Source: Cucumis sativus | Lineage: Eukaryota > Streptophyta > Magnoliopsida > Cucurbitales > Cucurbitaceae | Length of the DNA stretch: 64,000 bases | Direction: 5' to 3' | Assembly (NCBI RefSeq): GCF_000004075.3 | Contig: NC_026659.2 | Location: forward strand, 29,592,272 to 29,656,271 | Shown: positions 34,917 to 46,065 of the stretch, piece after piece | Layout: each line of letters starts with the position of its first letter | Numbering within the stretch: the stretch's first letter is position 1 | Made by a program: the position numbers and the translations under genes | The notes under the pieces: generated by a model | Told to the model about the DNA's origin: nothing | Databases searched by the model: none | The model's input: the letters and a program-made list of their open reading frames with translations, nothing else

Positions 34917-37900
34917 ATGGAGGGTGTGATGACCTTTAGTGCAATGATAATGGTGGAAATTATGGGTGTGATTTCATCAACACTAATCAAAGCAGCCATG
35001 TCCAAAGGAATGAATAACTTGGTTTTTGTTGTCTATTCTAATGCTCTTGCCACTTTTCTTCTTCTTCCCTTTCTCCTACTTTCTCTATCCAGGTTCCTCC
35101 TTTTCTTCTCCTCCTTTTCTTCTTCTTCTTCTTCTTCTTCTTCTTCTTCATCTTTTAGTGCAATGATAATGGTGGAAATATTTCTTTTCTGTTTTTTATA
35201 TTTATATGTTTTTTTTTTTCCAATTATGGTTTTCATATTTCTATAATGAAAAAGCTGAGTTTTCAAGTCAAATTCTCAAGATCACAATAACAAAAATTTT
35301 GGAAACTACAATTTTGGTGGATGACATAGTTTGGTTTTTTAAGCTGAAGTTTATAAACACACACTACTTTAATTAATCTCTTATTAGTTTGAATTTTGAG
35401 TGTTTTTTTAAAGCAAAATATGAAAACCTTAAATAAAAAATTGAAGAAAGCAAGCATAACCTTTAAAAATAAAAACAAATGGTTACCAAATTGAAGATTA
35501 TGTAACCTCTTTGTATGAATTTGTAATTTGTGCAGAGATAGACAAGCTGCCCCTCTATCTTTCTCTATGATCACTGTCTTCTTTCTCCTTGGCCTTATTG
35601 GGTAACAATAAACCTACAATCTTTTTTAATGTTTCTCTTCTTTCTTCTTATAATCATCAATCAATTTAAAAATACTTAAAGCAAATAGTTGAAAGTTGTA
35701 AATTAAGAATAAATTGGATTGAGTATATTGACAGACTTCTTCTTGTTATATGATAAGTCTATTATTCGTGATAGAGTCTACTGTTGATGCACTCCTCCCT
35801 ACACTGTAGATTTAGTAAACTAGATATGTAAATTATTTTTGTTATTGTATTATATTTATAAATATGTATTGAACCTGATTTCTATATTTATCACTGCAAC
35901 TATATGAATACTTGAACATGTGATAGAAGACTCAACGATTGGAATTTAATTTTAATTTTGGAGAAAATGACACTGCAACAGTTTAAAAACGACACCAAAC
36001 ATAAGCATAAGATTTTACGTACTAATTAATTTCCATTAAACAGAGTTTGAGCAATTTAAAAGCTTAAGTTGATAGTTAAGTTGATAGGTGAGGATAAGAA
36101 TATAGTTGTAATAGTTTATAATAATAATATTATTACTAATTTTGAATTTATGGTAATAATTAATATTGTTATGATGATGACTAGGAGTGTGGGGCAGATA
36201 ATGGCATATACAGGAATAAAGTATAGCTCGCTAGTTCTTTTATCAGCACTCTCAAATCTCATTCCCATTTTCACCTTTCTTCTTGCTCTTCTTTTCAGGT
36301 AACATATGATCTAAACAATGTTTCATTATAAAATAAATTTGAATTAATCTTGATAACTACGATTTGTGGGTTTAATTGTGTATATTGTTAATTATTAGAA
36401 TGGAGAAGGTTGATTTGAGGAGAAGCAGTGGAAAAGCTAAATGTGTGGGAACCATTTTAGCTGTTTTAGGAGGTTCATTAATAACTTTATACAAAGGTCC
36501 ATTGTTAATCAATAACTCTTCTTCAAATTCCTTTGTAAAAAATGAAGATGATGATGAACATGTATTACAACTCTCTCACAATTCAAATTGGGTCTTGGGA
36601 GGTTTTCTCTTTCTAATTACTTGTTTTCTATCAGCAAGTTGGCACATTGCTCAGGTAATTATTTAAATATTCAAAACCATGTGTTTTAATTTGAAGTGAT
36701 CTTGAAATAGTTAAATCGGGAAGAGTGTATCAGTTCTTACACTAAAATTAATAGTTTAACTTAATTCTTCAAATATAATGTTGGAGTAAAAATATGGATG
36801 ATTTGAACTGATATCCATCAATGATTTTTAAGAAATTAAGGGTATAAATTAAAATGCACTCACAGAAGTTTATAGTCTAACTTAATACAGTTTATGTCCA
36901 TATATAGAATTGTGAATCTTAATTTGATACAAACCCAAAACTTAAAAGATATATAAACTTTTTTTTTTACAATTTCTAGTTTAACAGAGATGCATATAAA
37001 AATAGGTATGGTGTAAGATGCAGTTAAATATTTTTGTTATAATATTGTTGTGCAGACATGGTTCGTTGGGAAGTACCCAAGCAAAAAAATGACAAATGTG
37101 TTCTTCTTCACATTATCAGTGACGGTCCAAACTGCAGCCTTCACCGCCATCATCGAAAGAAACCCAATTGTTTGGCAACTCCAACCTGACATTGGAATGG
37201 TCAGCATCATATTCTCGGTAAGAAAAACAAAACTAATACACAAAAGTGAAGTATAAGTAGTTCGAATATCTTAAAGAGATCAGTGAAGTTTTTCATTTTC
37301 TAAGATGAAATCATATCAACATAGATATAATCATCAAGCAGTTCATCAGGTTTATCATCATCATCTAAAAAATTATTGACAATCAAAATAGTTGCTCGTG
37401 TGTATAAATTAAACCATTTATTTATCAAATTCATGCTTGAGTTTTAGGTTTCATCTCAAAATTAATTGCACCTAGAAAAAGTAATTAATTTATTTTATAT
37501 AGAATACAAAGCTTCATCGTATTTTTAATTTATAAATGTGTTATCTATTACAATTACTCTTTGAAAGGCTATATTTGGGAGTGTGGTTCATATCGGAGTC
37601 CACATATGGTGCTTGGAAAGGAAGGGCCCAGTTTACGTTGCAATGTTCAAACCCCTCGGCATGGTCACCGCCATCCCCTTGGTCGTCATCTTTCTTCACG
37701 AATCGCTTCATCTTGGCAGGTCTTAAACTACTCTCTAATCTCTCCATCACTTTTGTTTTACCATTCATTTTTTCCCTACTTTTAATTTTGTGGTTTTCTA
37801 AAAAAAATATAACAATCCAGCCAAATATTTACGTATAAAGAAAATTTTTTGAAACAAAAAATTTAAGAAGCCCACGATGAGAAATACAAAAAATGTCGAG

Positions 37901-38572
37901 AAATAACGATTAATTGGCCACTGGTGCGTAATATATTTGGTATACATTTAGCTTTCGATACACTAAAGACACTCAAATCTAAACGATTTTTTTCATAACT
38001 TTTTATACACGATTGTTTAGATTTGGCTATACGATCGTATTTAAATTTGATTATCCAAATCTACTAATATGACTATTTTTTTTAAGAGCTTTTCTATATA
38101 CCAAGTAACAACCTGAAAAAAATATAAAATTTACGATTGATTGAAAAAACAAATATCATGATTTCAAAAACAAAAATTTAAGATGAAGAGAAAGAAAGAA
38201 GATGGAAAGGAAAAAAAATTGCAAAACCAAGAATAGAAAAAAGAATATGAAAAGGAATGTCAAACATGAAATAATTTTAAAAAATTGATCGGATCGTAAA
38301 TATTTTAGTGTTTTGCTATATTTATTGAAAATTAATCTTTAGTTTTTATTTGGTTTTTAAATTTTTAAATTTTAATTTAATGTTTAGGTTTTGAGATTTG
38401 TGATTTGAAAAGGAAGGGTTGAAGTTATTTTGTTGTTGGTAATTTTGGCAGTGTGATGGGGTCGATTGTGATTGGTTGTGGGTTTTATAGTGTGATATGG
38501 GGTCAGATCAAACAACTCGACTTAGTCTTGCCTTCTTCTTCTCGCTCGTTTTTGCTTGACCACAACTCTTGA
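34917..38572 (+). CDS. WAT1-related/UMAMIT transporter, copy 1
   Basis: Seven exons: 34917-35092, 35536-35601, 36185-36298, 36399-36654, 37056-37217, 37568-37719 and 38452-38572, encoding 348 residues. It is an integral membrane protein with two EamA (drug/metabolite transporter) halves and about ten helices, of the nodulin-MtN21/WAT1/UMAMIT family, whose members export amino acids or auxin-type compounds across plasma or vacuolar membranes. Recognisable blocks are 'AMIMVEIMGVISSTLIKAAM', 'MAYTGIKYSS', 'ALSNLIPIFTFLLALLFR' then 'MEKVDLR', 'ILAVLGGSLITLYKGP', 'GVHIWCLERKGPVYVAMFKP' and 'FLHESLHLGSVMGSIVIG'. The loop 167-179 is Asp/Glu-rich. It is the left member of a tandem array and very close to copy 2. 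The substrate cannot be inferred. The intron 1 donor (AG|GTTCCT) is weak but is shared with copy 2. Confidence 0.88.
35116..35149. repeat. (TTC)n microsatellite in intron 1
   Basis: A TTC/TCT run lies just inside intron 1 of transporter copy 1. It continues the open frame of exon 1 as a serine tract. Copy 2 has a similar CTTCCT-type run at the same place. Confidence 0.85.
35154..35179 (+). repeat. 26-bp copy of exon 1 inside intron 1
   Basis: Bases 35154-35179 are identical to 34935-34960 in exon 1 of the same gene. Read straight on from exon 1 they are in the same frame and would encode FSAMIMVEI a second time. Confidence 0.95.
35700..35900. repeat. Degenerate fold-back repeat in intron 2
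   Basis: Contains 'gataagtctattattcgtgatagagtctac' type text split over 35740-35790, related to the CTATCA/TGATAG cores at 24430-24720. It lies in intron 2 of transporter copy 1. Confidence 0.4.
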
Positions 38573-38982
38573 ATCAACAAACATTTGATTATCGAGCTAA
38601 GAGTGATCAATTCAATTGTATATATTTAAAACTTACATGGAACATATACTAGCTTTTTTCATTTACTAAATATTGTTTCACTTTTTGCTCTTAGATGTAG
38701 TTATTGTAATTCAATTGCCATCGTTATATACATTTGTACAATTGAGTAATGCACTTTGATTGATATTAACGGAAATAATAACTATCACACTAATATTAAC
38801 CTAACTCATTTTTCATCTTCTTTCTTTTACAATTTTTCTTTTTCTAGCTTTTCACTGTCTTTTTCTCTTATTCTTCTACAATTTTTCTTTTTTTCTTTTG
38901 AAATGTTATTTGTCGTTTAGAATCATATGTCAAATATAAAAGATTTTTTTAAAAAATCATTGAATACTCGATAGTCAAATAT

Positions 38983-39056
38983 AAACAATCGTATACCAAA
39001 AATAGCCCTAAACGATCATATACCAAAAATAGCTATAAACGATCATGTACAAAGAA
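38983..39056. repeat. 27-bp tandem repeat
   Basis: Units of 'aaacgatcatataccaaaaa' plus 'tagctat' occur in about 2.6 copies with a few substitutions. Similar text ('tatacgatcgta') occurs in the last intron of transporter copy 1 near 38025. Confidence 0.75.
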
Positions 39057-40461
39057 TCCTAAAAAAAATCGATAAGAATCTGACAAATTTATACCAAAAA
39101 AGTTTTGAAAAAAATGGTACATTCAATTCTAAACGAACGATGGTGTACTTTTATCAAATATATATGAATGCTAATTAATCATGACTAATGTTTTTTGTAT
39201 TTTTGATTGTGGGTTGTGGACATTTTCAAATTTCGAAATTGTATGAAAATATTTTGTCGAGTTTGTTAAAAAAAATCATTTAAATTATTATTATAAATTT
39301 AACATGAAGTAAATAAAATAATATTAATGTCTTCATTAGATTCTAATAGAGTACTTAAATGGATGTTTAAATTTGGAGTGGCTTCTGATTTCATTTTTAT
39401 ATATCTTCGAAATTTGGTAAAAGAAAAATCGGCATTTTACTCTTCTCTCGTCTTTGACTCTCTTCTTCCACTCGCCTCCGCATCTCTCCACTTTCTGCCG
39501 CTCCACCTAATTAAGCAGCTTCTACACTATATATGTTTTTCTTTTCTTTTTTGGATTTGGTATTGTTATTATTATGTACATTTTATCAAACTTCTTCAAC
39601 ACGTGGAGTGATGCATCAAAAAGCACTTGTGTCTACATGCTTCAACTAAAGGCTAATTATTCAACAAACACTTTCAATTTTGGCTCAAGATATCAGAAAC
39701 CCTTCCATCCACACTCTGAGAGGAATATCAGCCATTGATGGTCGTCTTTTATATTCAAGATTCAGAATAATAGCTATACGCAAATGCATGATGTGTCTTC
39801 AAAGAGGTAATTAATGTGTGCCTTTAAGTTTAGGAAAGAAAGGTTATGGTGTGTTTCTTTTTTCCAAGTTTTTGTTTTTAAAAGTTGCATAAGAACAGTA
39901 ATTAAAGAGGGATATCAGGAAGGGAATTGGACTGGGAATGGGAAAAAAAAAGGAAGGGAGATGGAAGTACTTACAACTCTTAAACTCTTCAAAAAAAGAA
40001 AACTAAACTTAAATTTTATTGTAATATTATTTTGTATTTTTAAATATAATTTTTATAATTGATTTTGAATAATTAAAAAACTAAACTTAAAAATATGATA
40101 AATAACACAATAAGTATTTTGTTAGGTTATTATATTTGATCCAAAAATTGTTTATCCAAACCACTACTAAATATAGCATCACCAATTTTATTATGGAAAA
40201 AAGAATCCCCATTATATATATTGTTATTCTACAAGTAATTTCTTGTTTTGTTATTCTTTTAATTTCTTGGATTTCTCACTAAACTTTTATAGTGCGTCGT
40301 AGCTCTTTTGTCACCATCTAAACCCCCAAAAATTAAAATATTAATATATAAGTGTTTGAAACATGATTAATAGAGTATTAAATCAATCAATTAATTGACA
40401 ATACCCCCTCCTTTTTGCTCATTCTTTATGGTATAGAATAATGAGTTCATGAGAGAAATTT

Positions 40462-40490
40462 GAGAAGAAGAAGAAGAAGAAGAAGAAGAA
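40462..40490 (+). repeat. (GAA)n in the 5' UTR of transporter copy 2
   Basis: An almost pure AAG/GAA run ends directly at the start codon. The leader of copy 1 has the same purine tract with fewer, interrupted units, which agrees with duplication of gene plus leader. Confidence 0.9.
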
Positions 40491-43400
40491 ATGGAGGGTT
40501 TTATGATCTTTAGTGCAATGATAATGGTGGAGATTATGGATGTGATCACATCAACACTGAGCAAAGCTGCCATGTCCAAAGGAATGAACAACTTGGTTTT
40601 TGCTGTCTATTCTAATTCTCTTTCCACTTTCATCTTTCTTCCTTTTCTCCTCTTTTCTGGATTCAGGTTCCTCCTCCTCCTCTTCTTCAACTTCCTCTTC
40701 CTCTTCCTCTTCCTCTTCCTCCTCCCATCTCTTTTTGAACCATAAAGGTTTTTGTAATCTCTTCATTTTGGGGTTTTTTCCTTTTGTTTAATTTCATATC
40801 GAAATTGTTCTTTTTTTAAAAAAATGATTGAAAATTACTGCCTTAATTATTTGGTAATTATTTTGATTTTGAAAATTACAATTGTAAATACTATTATTCC
40901 ACTTAATTAGTTTCCAAAACCTAACATGGTATTTTAAAATATTTATAAAAAGTTTAAAACAAATCATCAAAACTTATAAATTGTGTTCATATATATTTAT
41001 ACACTCAATCTTTTAAAATATAAAAATCCAAAAACTTATCATCAAACCCATACCTAATCATATTAGTTTTTCCCATTAAAACTTTGGATTCATTTTCAAA
41101 TATAGCAAACAAAAATTAAAACTATTTACAAAATATAATAAACTCTCAAATACCTTTTTTTTTTTCTCTACAGGTGAAAAGTAGTTTCAATTATTTTTAT
41201 TTATGACACTTTGTTAATTAACTCTTGCAGAGATAAACAGGTCGCACCTCTGTCTTTCTATATGATCCTTGGCTTCTCTCTCCTTGGCCTTAATGGGTAA
41301 CAATAGTGCTATGTTTTTGTCCTCTTCCTCTATATCATTGTTTTTCCCCCTTTTCTTCTGCAACAGTTATAATTTCTACTATTATGGTAGTTTCAGCCTT
41401 CAAACTTATATCAATCATAAAATTGGATCTTCAAACTACAAAAACTAAACTTCATGAACTTATACACAATCGATCATTATAATTTCTACTTTATGTAGGT
41501 CCAACTTTAGCTGTTATATAAGTTTGAGGTTACCCTAATTTTTTATTTTATTTTGAGCTCTAACTAAAAGTTATTTAATTTTGTTGTGAATAGGAGTGTG
41601 GGGCAGATGATGGCATATACAGGAATAAAGTATAGCTCACCAGTTCTTTTATCAGCACTCTCAAATCTCATTCCCATTTTCACCTTTCTTCTTGCTCTTC
41701 TTTTCAGGTAACAAATAATAATCAATCCCCATATGATCTAAACAATGTTTCGTTATAAAATAAATTTGAATTAATCTTGATAATTATGATTTGGGTTTAA
41801 TTGTATATTAATTATTAGAATGGAGAAGGTTGATTTGAGGAGAAGCAGTGGGAAAGCCATATGTGTTGGAACTATTTTGGCTGTTTCAGGAGCTTCCTTA
41901 ATAACTTTATTCAAAGGCCCATTGTTACTCAATCATATCTCTTCTTCTAATTCCTTTGAGAAACAAGAAGAAGATGATGATCATCATCATATACTACTCT
42001 CGCACCATTCAAGTTGGGTCCTGGGAGGTTTTCTCTTTCTAATGGTGAGTTTACTCTCAGCAAATTGGCACATTGTTCAGGTAAGAATTAAGAACGTACA
42101 TGGTTTTGAAACAGTTAAGGCTACTATAAAACATGGGTTAAAATATTTAGGCGTATTTTATAGTGGTTTTAAACATGAACAAAATGGGTTACTTTTACTA
42201 TTTTGAAATCACTCCCAAACACGGATTAGTTCTTTTAAATATATCAAGTTTTCGTTCTTATTAAAATTTTAGGATTGCTTACACAATGTTTTCAATATAA
42301 TGGTTTTGTTGATTTTTGTTTCTCTGTTTTTAAATACACGTTCTTAGGTGTGCTCATATTAGTGTTGAGCATTTCAACTTCTGACAATTTATGTGAGATT
42401 CCCTCTCGTACAGCAATATCTTCCCTCTTCTTAGTGAACTCCTTTCACTAATGTATCTTAGGTACACCCCCTAAGATGAAGAACTCCCTCTCAAGTAGCA
42501 AAGTTTTAAGCTCCCCTAAGACAGAAGTGTTTTTGCATATTATGGTGAGTAAAGATATACAATCAATGCATATCACAATGAAGCACAATTTGGCCTTGAC
42601 ACAAACACAGAACCAATAATCAAGATAATCAAAAGCAACAATATAGAGCCAACTAATAAAGCTGGTTTACAAAAGTTTAAAGGTTAAGTTGTTAAAATGA
42701 TATGTCGTCACACACAATGTTTATCTAAATGAAACAAAATGTGAGTAACAAATGATGCAATTACAATAGTTCAATAAATACATTTGATGTAGAGGATTTT
42801 GGAAATTTTATTACAAATTTTAAAAATTTCTCTATACTATAGAAAGGTAATTAAGTGGAAAACAAACATTTACCTTTGATATTTAAAAATATTAAATGAA
42901 ACCTAAATAGTTATGAATGAGAGCTTTACATTGATTGTTTTACAATTACAATGATTGTAATTAATGGTAATATTGTTGTTGTGTAGACATGGTTTGTTAA
43001 GAAGTACCCAACCAAAAAAATTACAAATCTATTCTTCTTCACATTATCCATGGCAGTCCAAACTGCAGTTTTCGCCATCGTCGTCGAGAAAAACACAACT
43101 GCTTGGAAACTCCAACCCGACATCGAAATGGTCACTATCGCAACCTTGGTAAGAAAAGTGACACAAACACGTCTATATTTTTTTTAATTTTCAATTTTCA
43201 ATTGTATGTTTAATAAAGTAAAATGTAATAAAACTATTCAATATTCCTATTAAAAAGTTGTAACCACCTAATTTTGTAGGGCTTTAATTCGGCTAATTTT
43301 TAATGATGTGATTAACACCTTTTCTTAAAAAAAATGTTATTTAACTACTCTTAAAGCTGGGTGGGCAGTAGAGTAACTAAATCAACTAGTTGCTAAATAT

Positions 43401-44251
43401 GTAAACACACACCTATAGAAATTTCTAAATGGCTAAATTATATATGTATATATATATAAAACAGCCTTGAACTTTTATAATCCTTCAATTGAAATTTATT
43501 GGAACTTAGACGAAAAATGAGATACGAGTGGTATAAATTTGAGTTACACGAAATCATTTTATTTGAGTTGTTTGAACAACAATTTTAAGTGCTAGTCTTT
43601 GTTTGAAATTCTAAAAATTGATATTACAAGTGAGACGGAGGATAGCTTTGAAACACTGATGAAAGTTGAGGGTTAACAGCACCTAATTGATTGAAAGTAT
43701 TTAAGATAATTTTGAAGGAAAAGAATAGAAAAGTTAAGAGCATGCAGTTTTAAGAAAGATCGATACGAGGTTTCTCTGCCACTTTTTCGATGTGAAGGGG
43801 TAAGGACTAATGAATTTAAGTATGGCAGGGTATAGGGGGTGTGGTTCGTATTGGAGTCCACATATGGTGCTTGCAAAGGAAGGGCCCTCTTTATGTTGTA
43901 ATGTTCAAACCCCTTGGCATGGTGGTTGCCATCCCCTTGGTAGTCACATTTCTTCATGAACCACTCTATCTTGGAAGGTACTTATTCTCCAAACGATCTT
44001 GATATGGATAAGTTTCTAAATTTTGAATAGTGTCTAACACAAACTATTAACTTTCCAAAGACTAAAATACTCTTTTTTGTTTGGGATTTGTCAGTGTGAT
44101 TGGTTCCATTGTGATTGGGTGTGGGTTCTATTGTGTGATTTGGGGTCAGATCAAACGATTGGATTTGACCTTACTGTCTTCTGCTTCTCACTCACAATCG
44201 GGCTTTGAAGAATCACCCTCGGCCCCTCTTTTGTCTCACCAACACTCTTAA
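40491..44251 (+). CDS. WAT1-related/UMAMIT transporter, copy 2
   Basis: Seven exons: 40491-40666, 41231-41296, 41594-41707, 41819-42080, 42987-43148, 43829-43977 and 44095-44251, encoding 361 residues. The first three exons have exactly the same lengths as in copy 1, and the protein differs by scattered substitutions, so the two arose by recent tandem duplication. It has the same two-EamA, ten-helix layout, with blocks 'AMIMVEIMDVITSTLSKAAM', 'ALSNLIPIFTFLLALLFR', 'GVHIWCLQRKGPLYVVMFKP' and 'FLHEPLYLGSVIGSIVIGCG'. The loop at 168-184 is richer in Asp and His (EEDDDHHH) than in copy 1, and the C-terminal tail is longer (ending LLSHQHS). Intron 3 is also nearly identical between copies. The substrate is unknown. 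Confidence 0.88.
42340..42780. other. Probable old insertion in intron 4 of copy 2
   Basis: Intron 4 of copy 2 is about 900 bp against about 400 bp in copy 1. The extra text contains 'gctcccctaag', which also occurs at about 30068 in the gene-poor region, which suggests a dispersed repeat. No coding remains or ends were identified. Confidence 0.35.
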
Positions 44252-46004
44252 AGTGCATGTGTCACGACGAGTAACAAAATGTTAAAACTACTGCAGTTTT
44301 CTATATATTGAAAAAGTTGAAGATTGTAATGGGCTAATTAAATCTCTACTGCCATCCGATTATCTAACATCCTCTTCAACTTCTGCTACCAATCGAACTA
44401 ATGAAAGCAATGATAACCTTTCCTACTCTGTATACATAGAAAAAAGTTTGTGCATGCTTTCAGTTTTCAAATTGTCCTGCTTAAATGTACTTTAAAGCTT
44501 TGATGAGCTACCTCTCTAATTAAATTTCTTTTTATATTCTCTAGTTTGAGAATTGAAGTAAAAGAGTGAGTTATACAAAAGCTGAATTAGATGAGAGAAT
44601 ATTTTGTATGATTGTAGCATTTGTAGTTAATTGTTTTCATTCATTCAATGCCTAATTGGTTTGAAATTTAGGAGTATAATTAGTTTAAATTATAATTTAA
44701 CACCATATTAGTCCTACAAAATTTGAAAATAGAGAGTAAATCATGTACAATTCAAGGGAAATTCGGGGTTTAAATTAACGCAAATTTGGATAGATAATTA
44801 GGAACCCGCACAAAAGAGGAGAGGGAGTAAAGGAAACGTGAAAGAAGAGGGTTTTGTTTATTTTACTTTAAAAATGCAAAATGCAAACATGGATTTGGTT
44901 GGCCATAAATGCTATTTTGGTATGAGAATTGAGATAGAAAGAAAAGCAAGTTATCCACAATAATTATTTGAACCCAATTATATATATGCCATTTGAGTCA
45001 AAATCATAGCAATCAATTTCTTTGAGTTGGGAATCTAAAGCCATTGATGTATATGGGTTGCGTTTGAGTTTGGGATAGCACTTTTGATCAATCACTTAGA
45101 TAAATCATGGCCATATTTTTCATTTTTACTTTTTACTTTTTTGAGTTATTAAAAATACAAAACAATCTGTACATATTTTGCAAAATTAATATCCAAATAT
45201 CAAATTTAATATAATAATTTAAAATTTTATGGAAAATAAAGGATTTAATTTTCAAAATAAAGCGAAAAAACGTTATAGTAGTCTACGTTTTTAGATTTTA
45301 AAAAAGAAACTTATAATAAAAGTATTATTTATATGCTTATATTTCACGAAAACAAAAAAATAAAAAATCGGATCATTATCAAACATGGCTAAGAAATAAA
45401 AGAGTATTATTTCTCAAAATAGTGTTTATAAATAAACAAATTTTTAAAATCCAAAAATTTACGTCCAACTGAACCCTAAATTAATGTTTATTTTTCACGT
45501 AAATGTAGCAAAATAAAATAGAGGTTGTTTAAATAACCAAATCGAACAATTTGGATTACCCAATCTAAATTGTAAAGATTAGATTGGGTTGAATTGAGTT
45601 GAATTTTTTAACATTTTTTTATGGTTGAATTCATATTGCATCTTCTAAATTTTTAATATTATTAAAATATATATTACAACTTATAAACATTATAATTCAT
45701 ACATATTATTATTAACTTTTTTCAAGTTTGTAATAGATTAAGTTGAATTTTGATATTTAACGTTAAAGAACGTAACAACCCAACCTAATACATTTATCCC
45801 TATAAAAGCAAGTGGTAAAAAAGTGCTAATGTCTCCCACCTATGGAAGATTCAGTCAAAAGAAATAAATGAATCTTTACTCAAAGTTCCAAATATTTTCT
45901 TCTTAAAAATGGTCAAAACGAACATGACAGCAGCCTTAATAATACAACTCAAAATCAAACCCTCAATCATATACAATAGAATAAGAAATTAAGTTAGCAC
46001 AAAA

Positions 46005-46065
46005 ATCGATATTATATTTTGATAATTTTGAGCTAATCGATATTATATTTTGATAATTTTGAGCT
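46005..46065. repeat. 31-bp tandem duplication
   Basis: Bases 46005-46035 and 46036-46065 both read 'atcgatattatatt' followed by 'ttgataattttgagct', identical over 30 bases. Confidence 0.95.

Larger units (their letters stand above)
38573..40490. other. Intergenic region, transporter copies 1 and 2
   Basis: Contains the 3' end of copy 1, a 27-bp tandem repeat (38983-39056), AT-rich DNA and the leader of copy 2. The open frames 39327-39611 and 39814-40062 have no domain and no codon bias. Confidence 0.5.

Noticed and set aside
35033-35266. Glu-rich minus-strand frame, and the similar one at 40551-40766
   Set aside because: They are the complement of TTC or CTTCCT repeats beside transporter exon 1, not genes.
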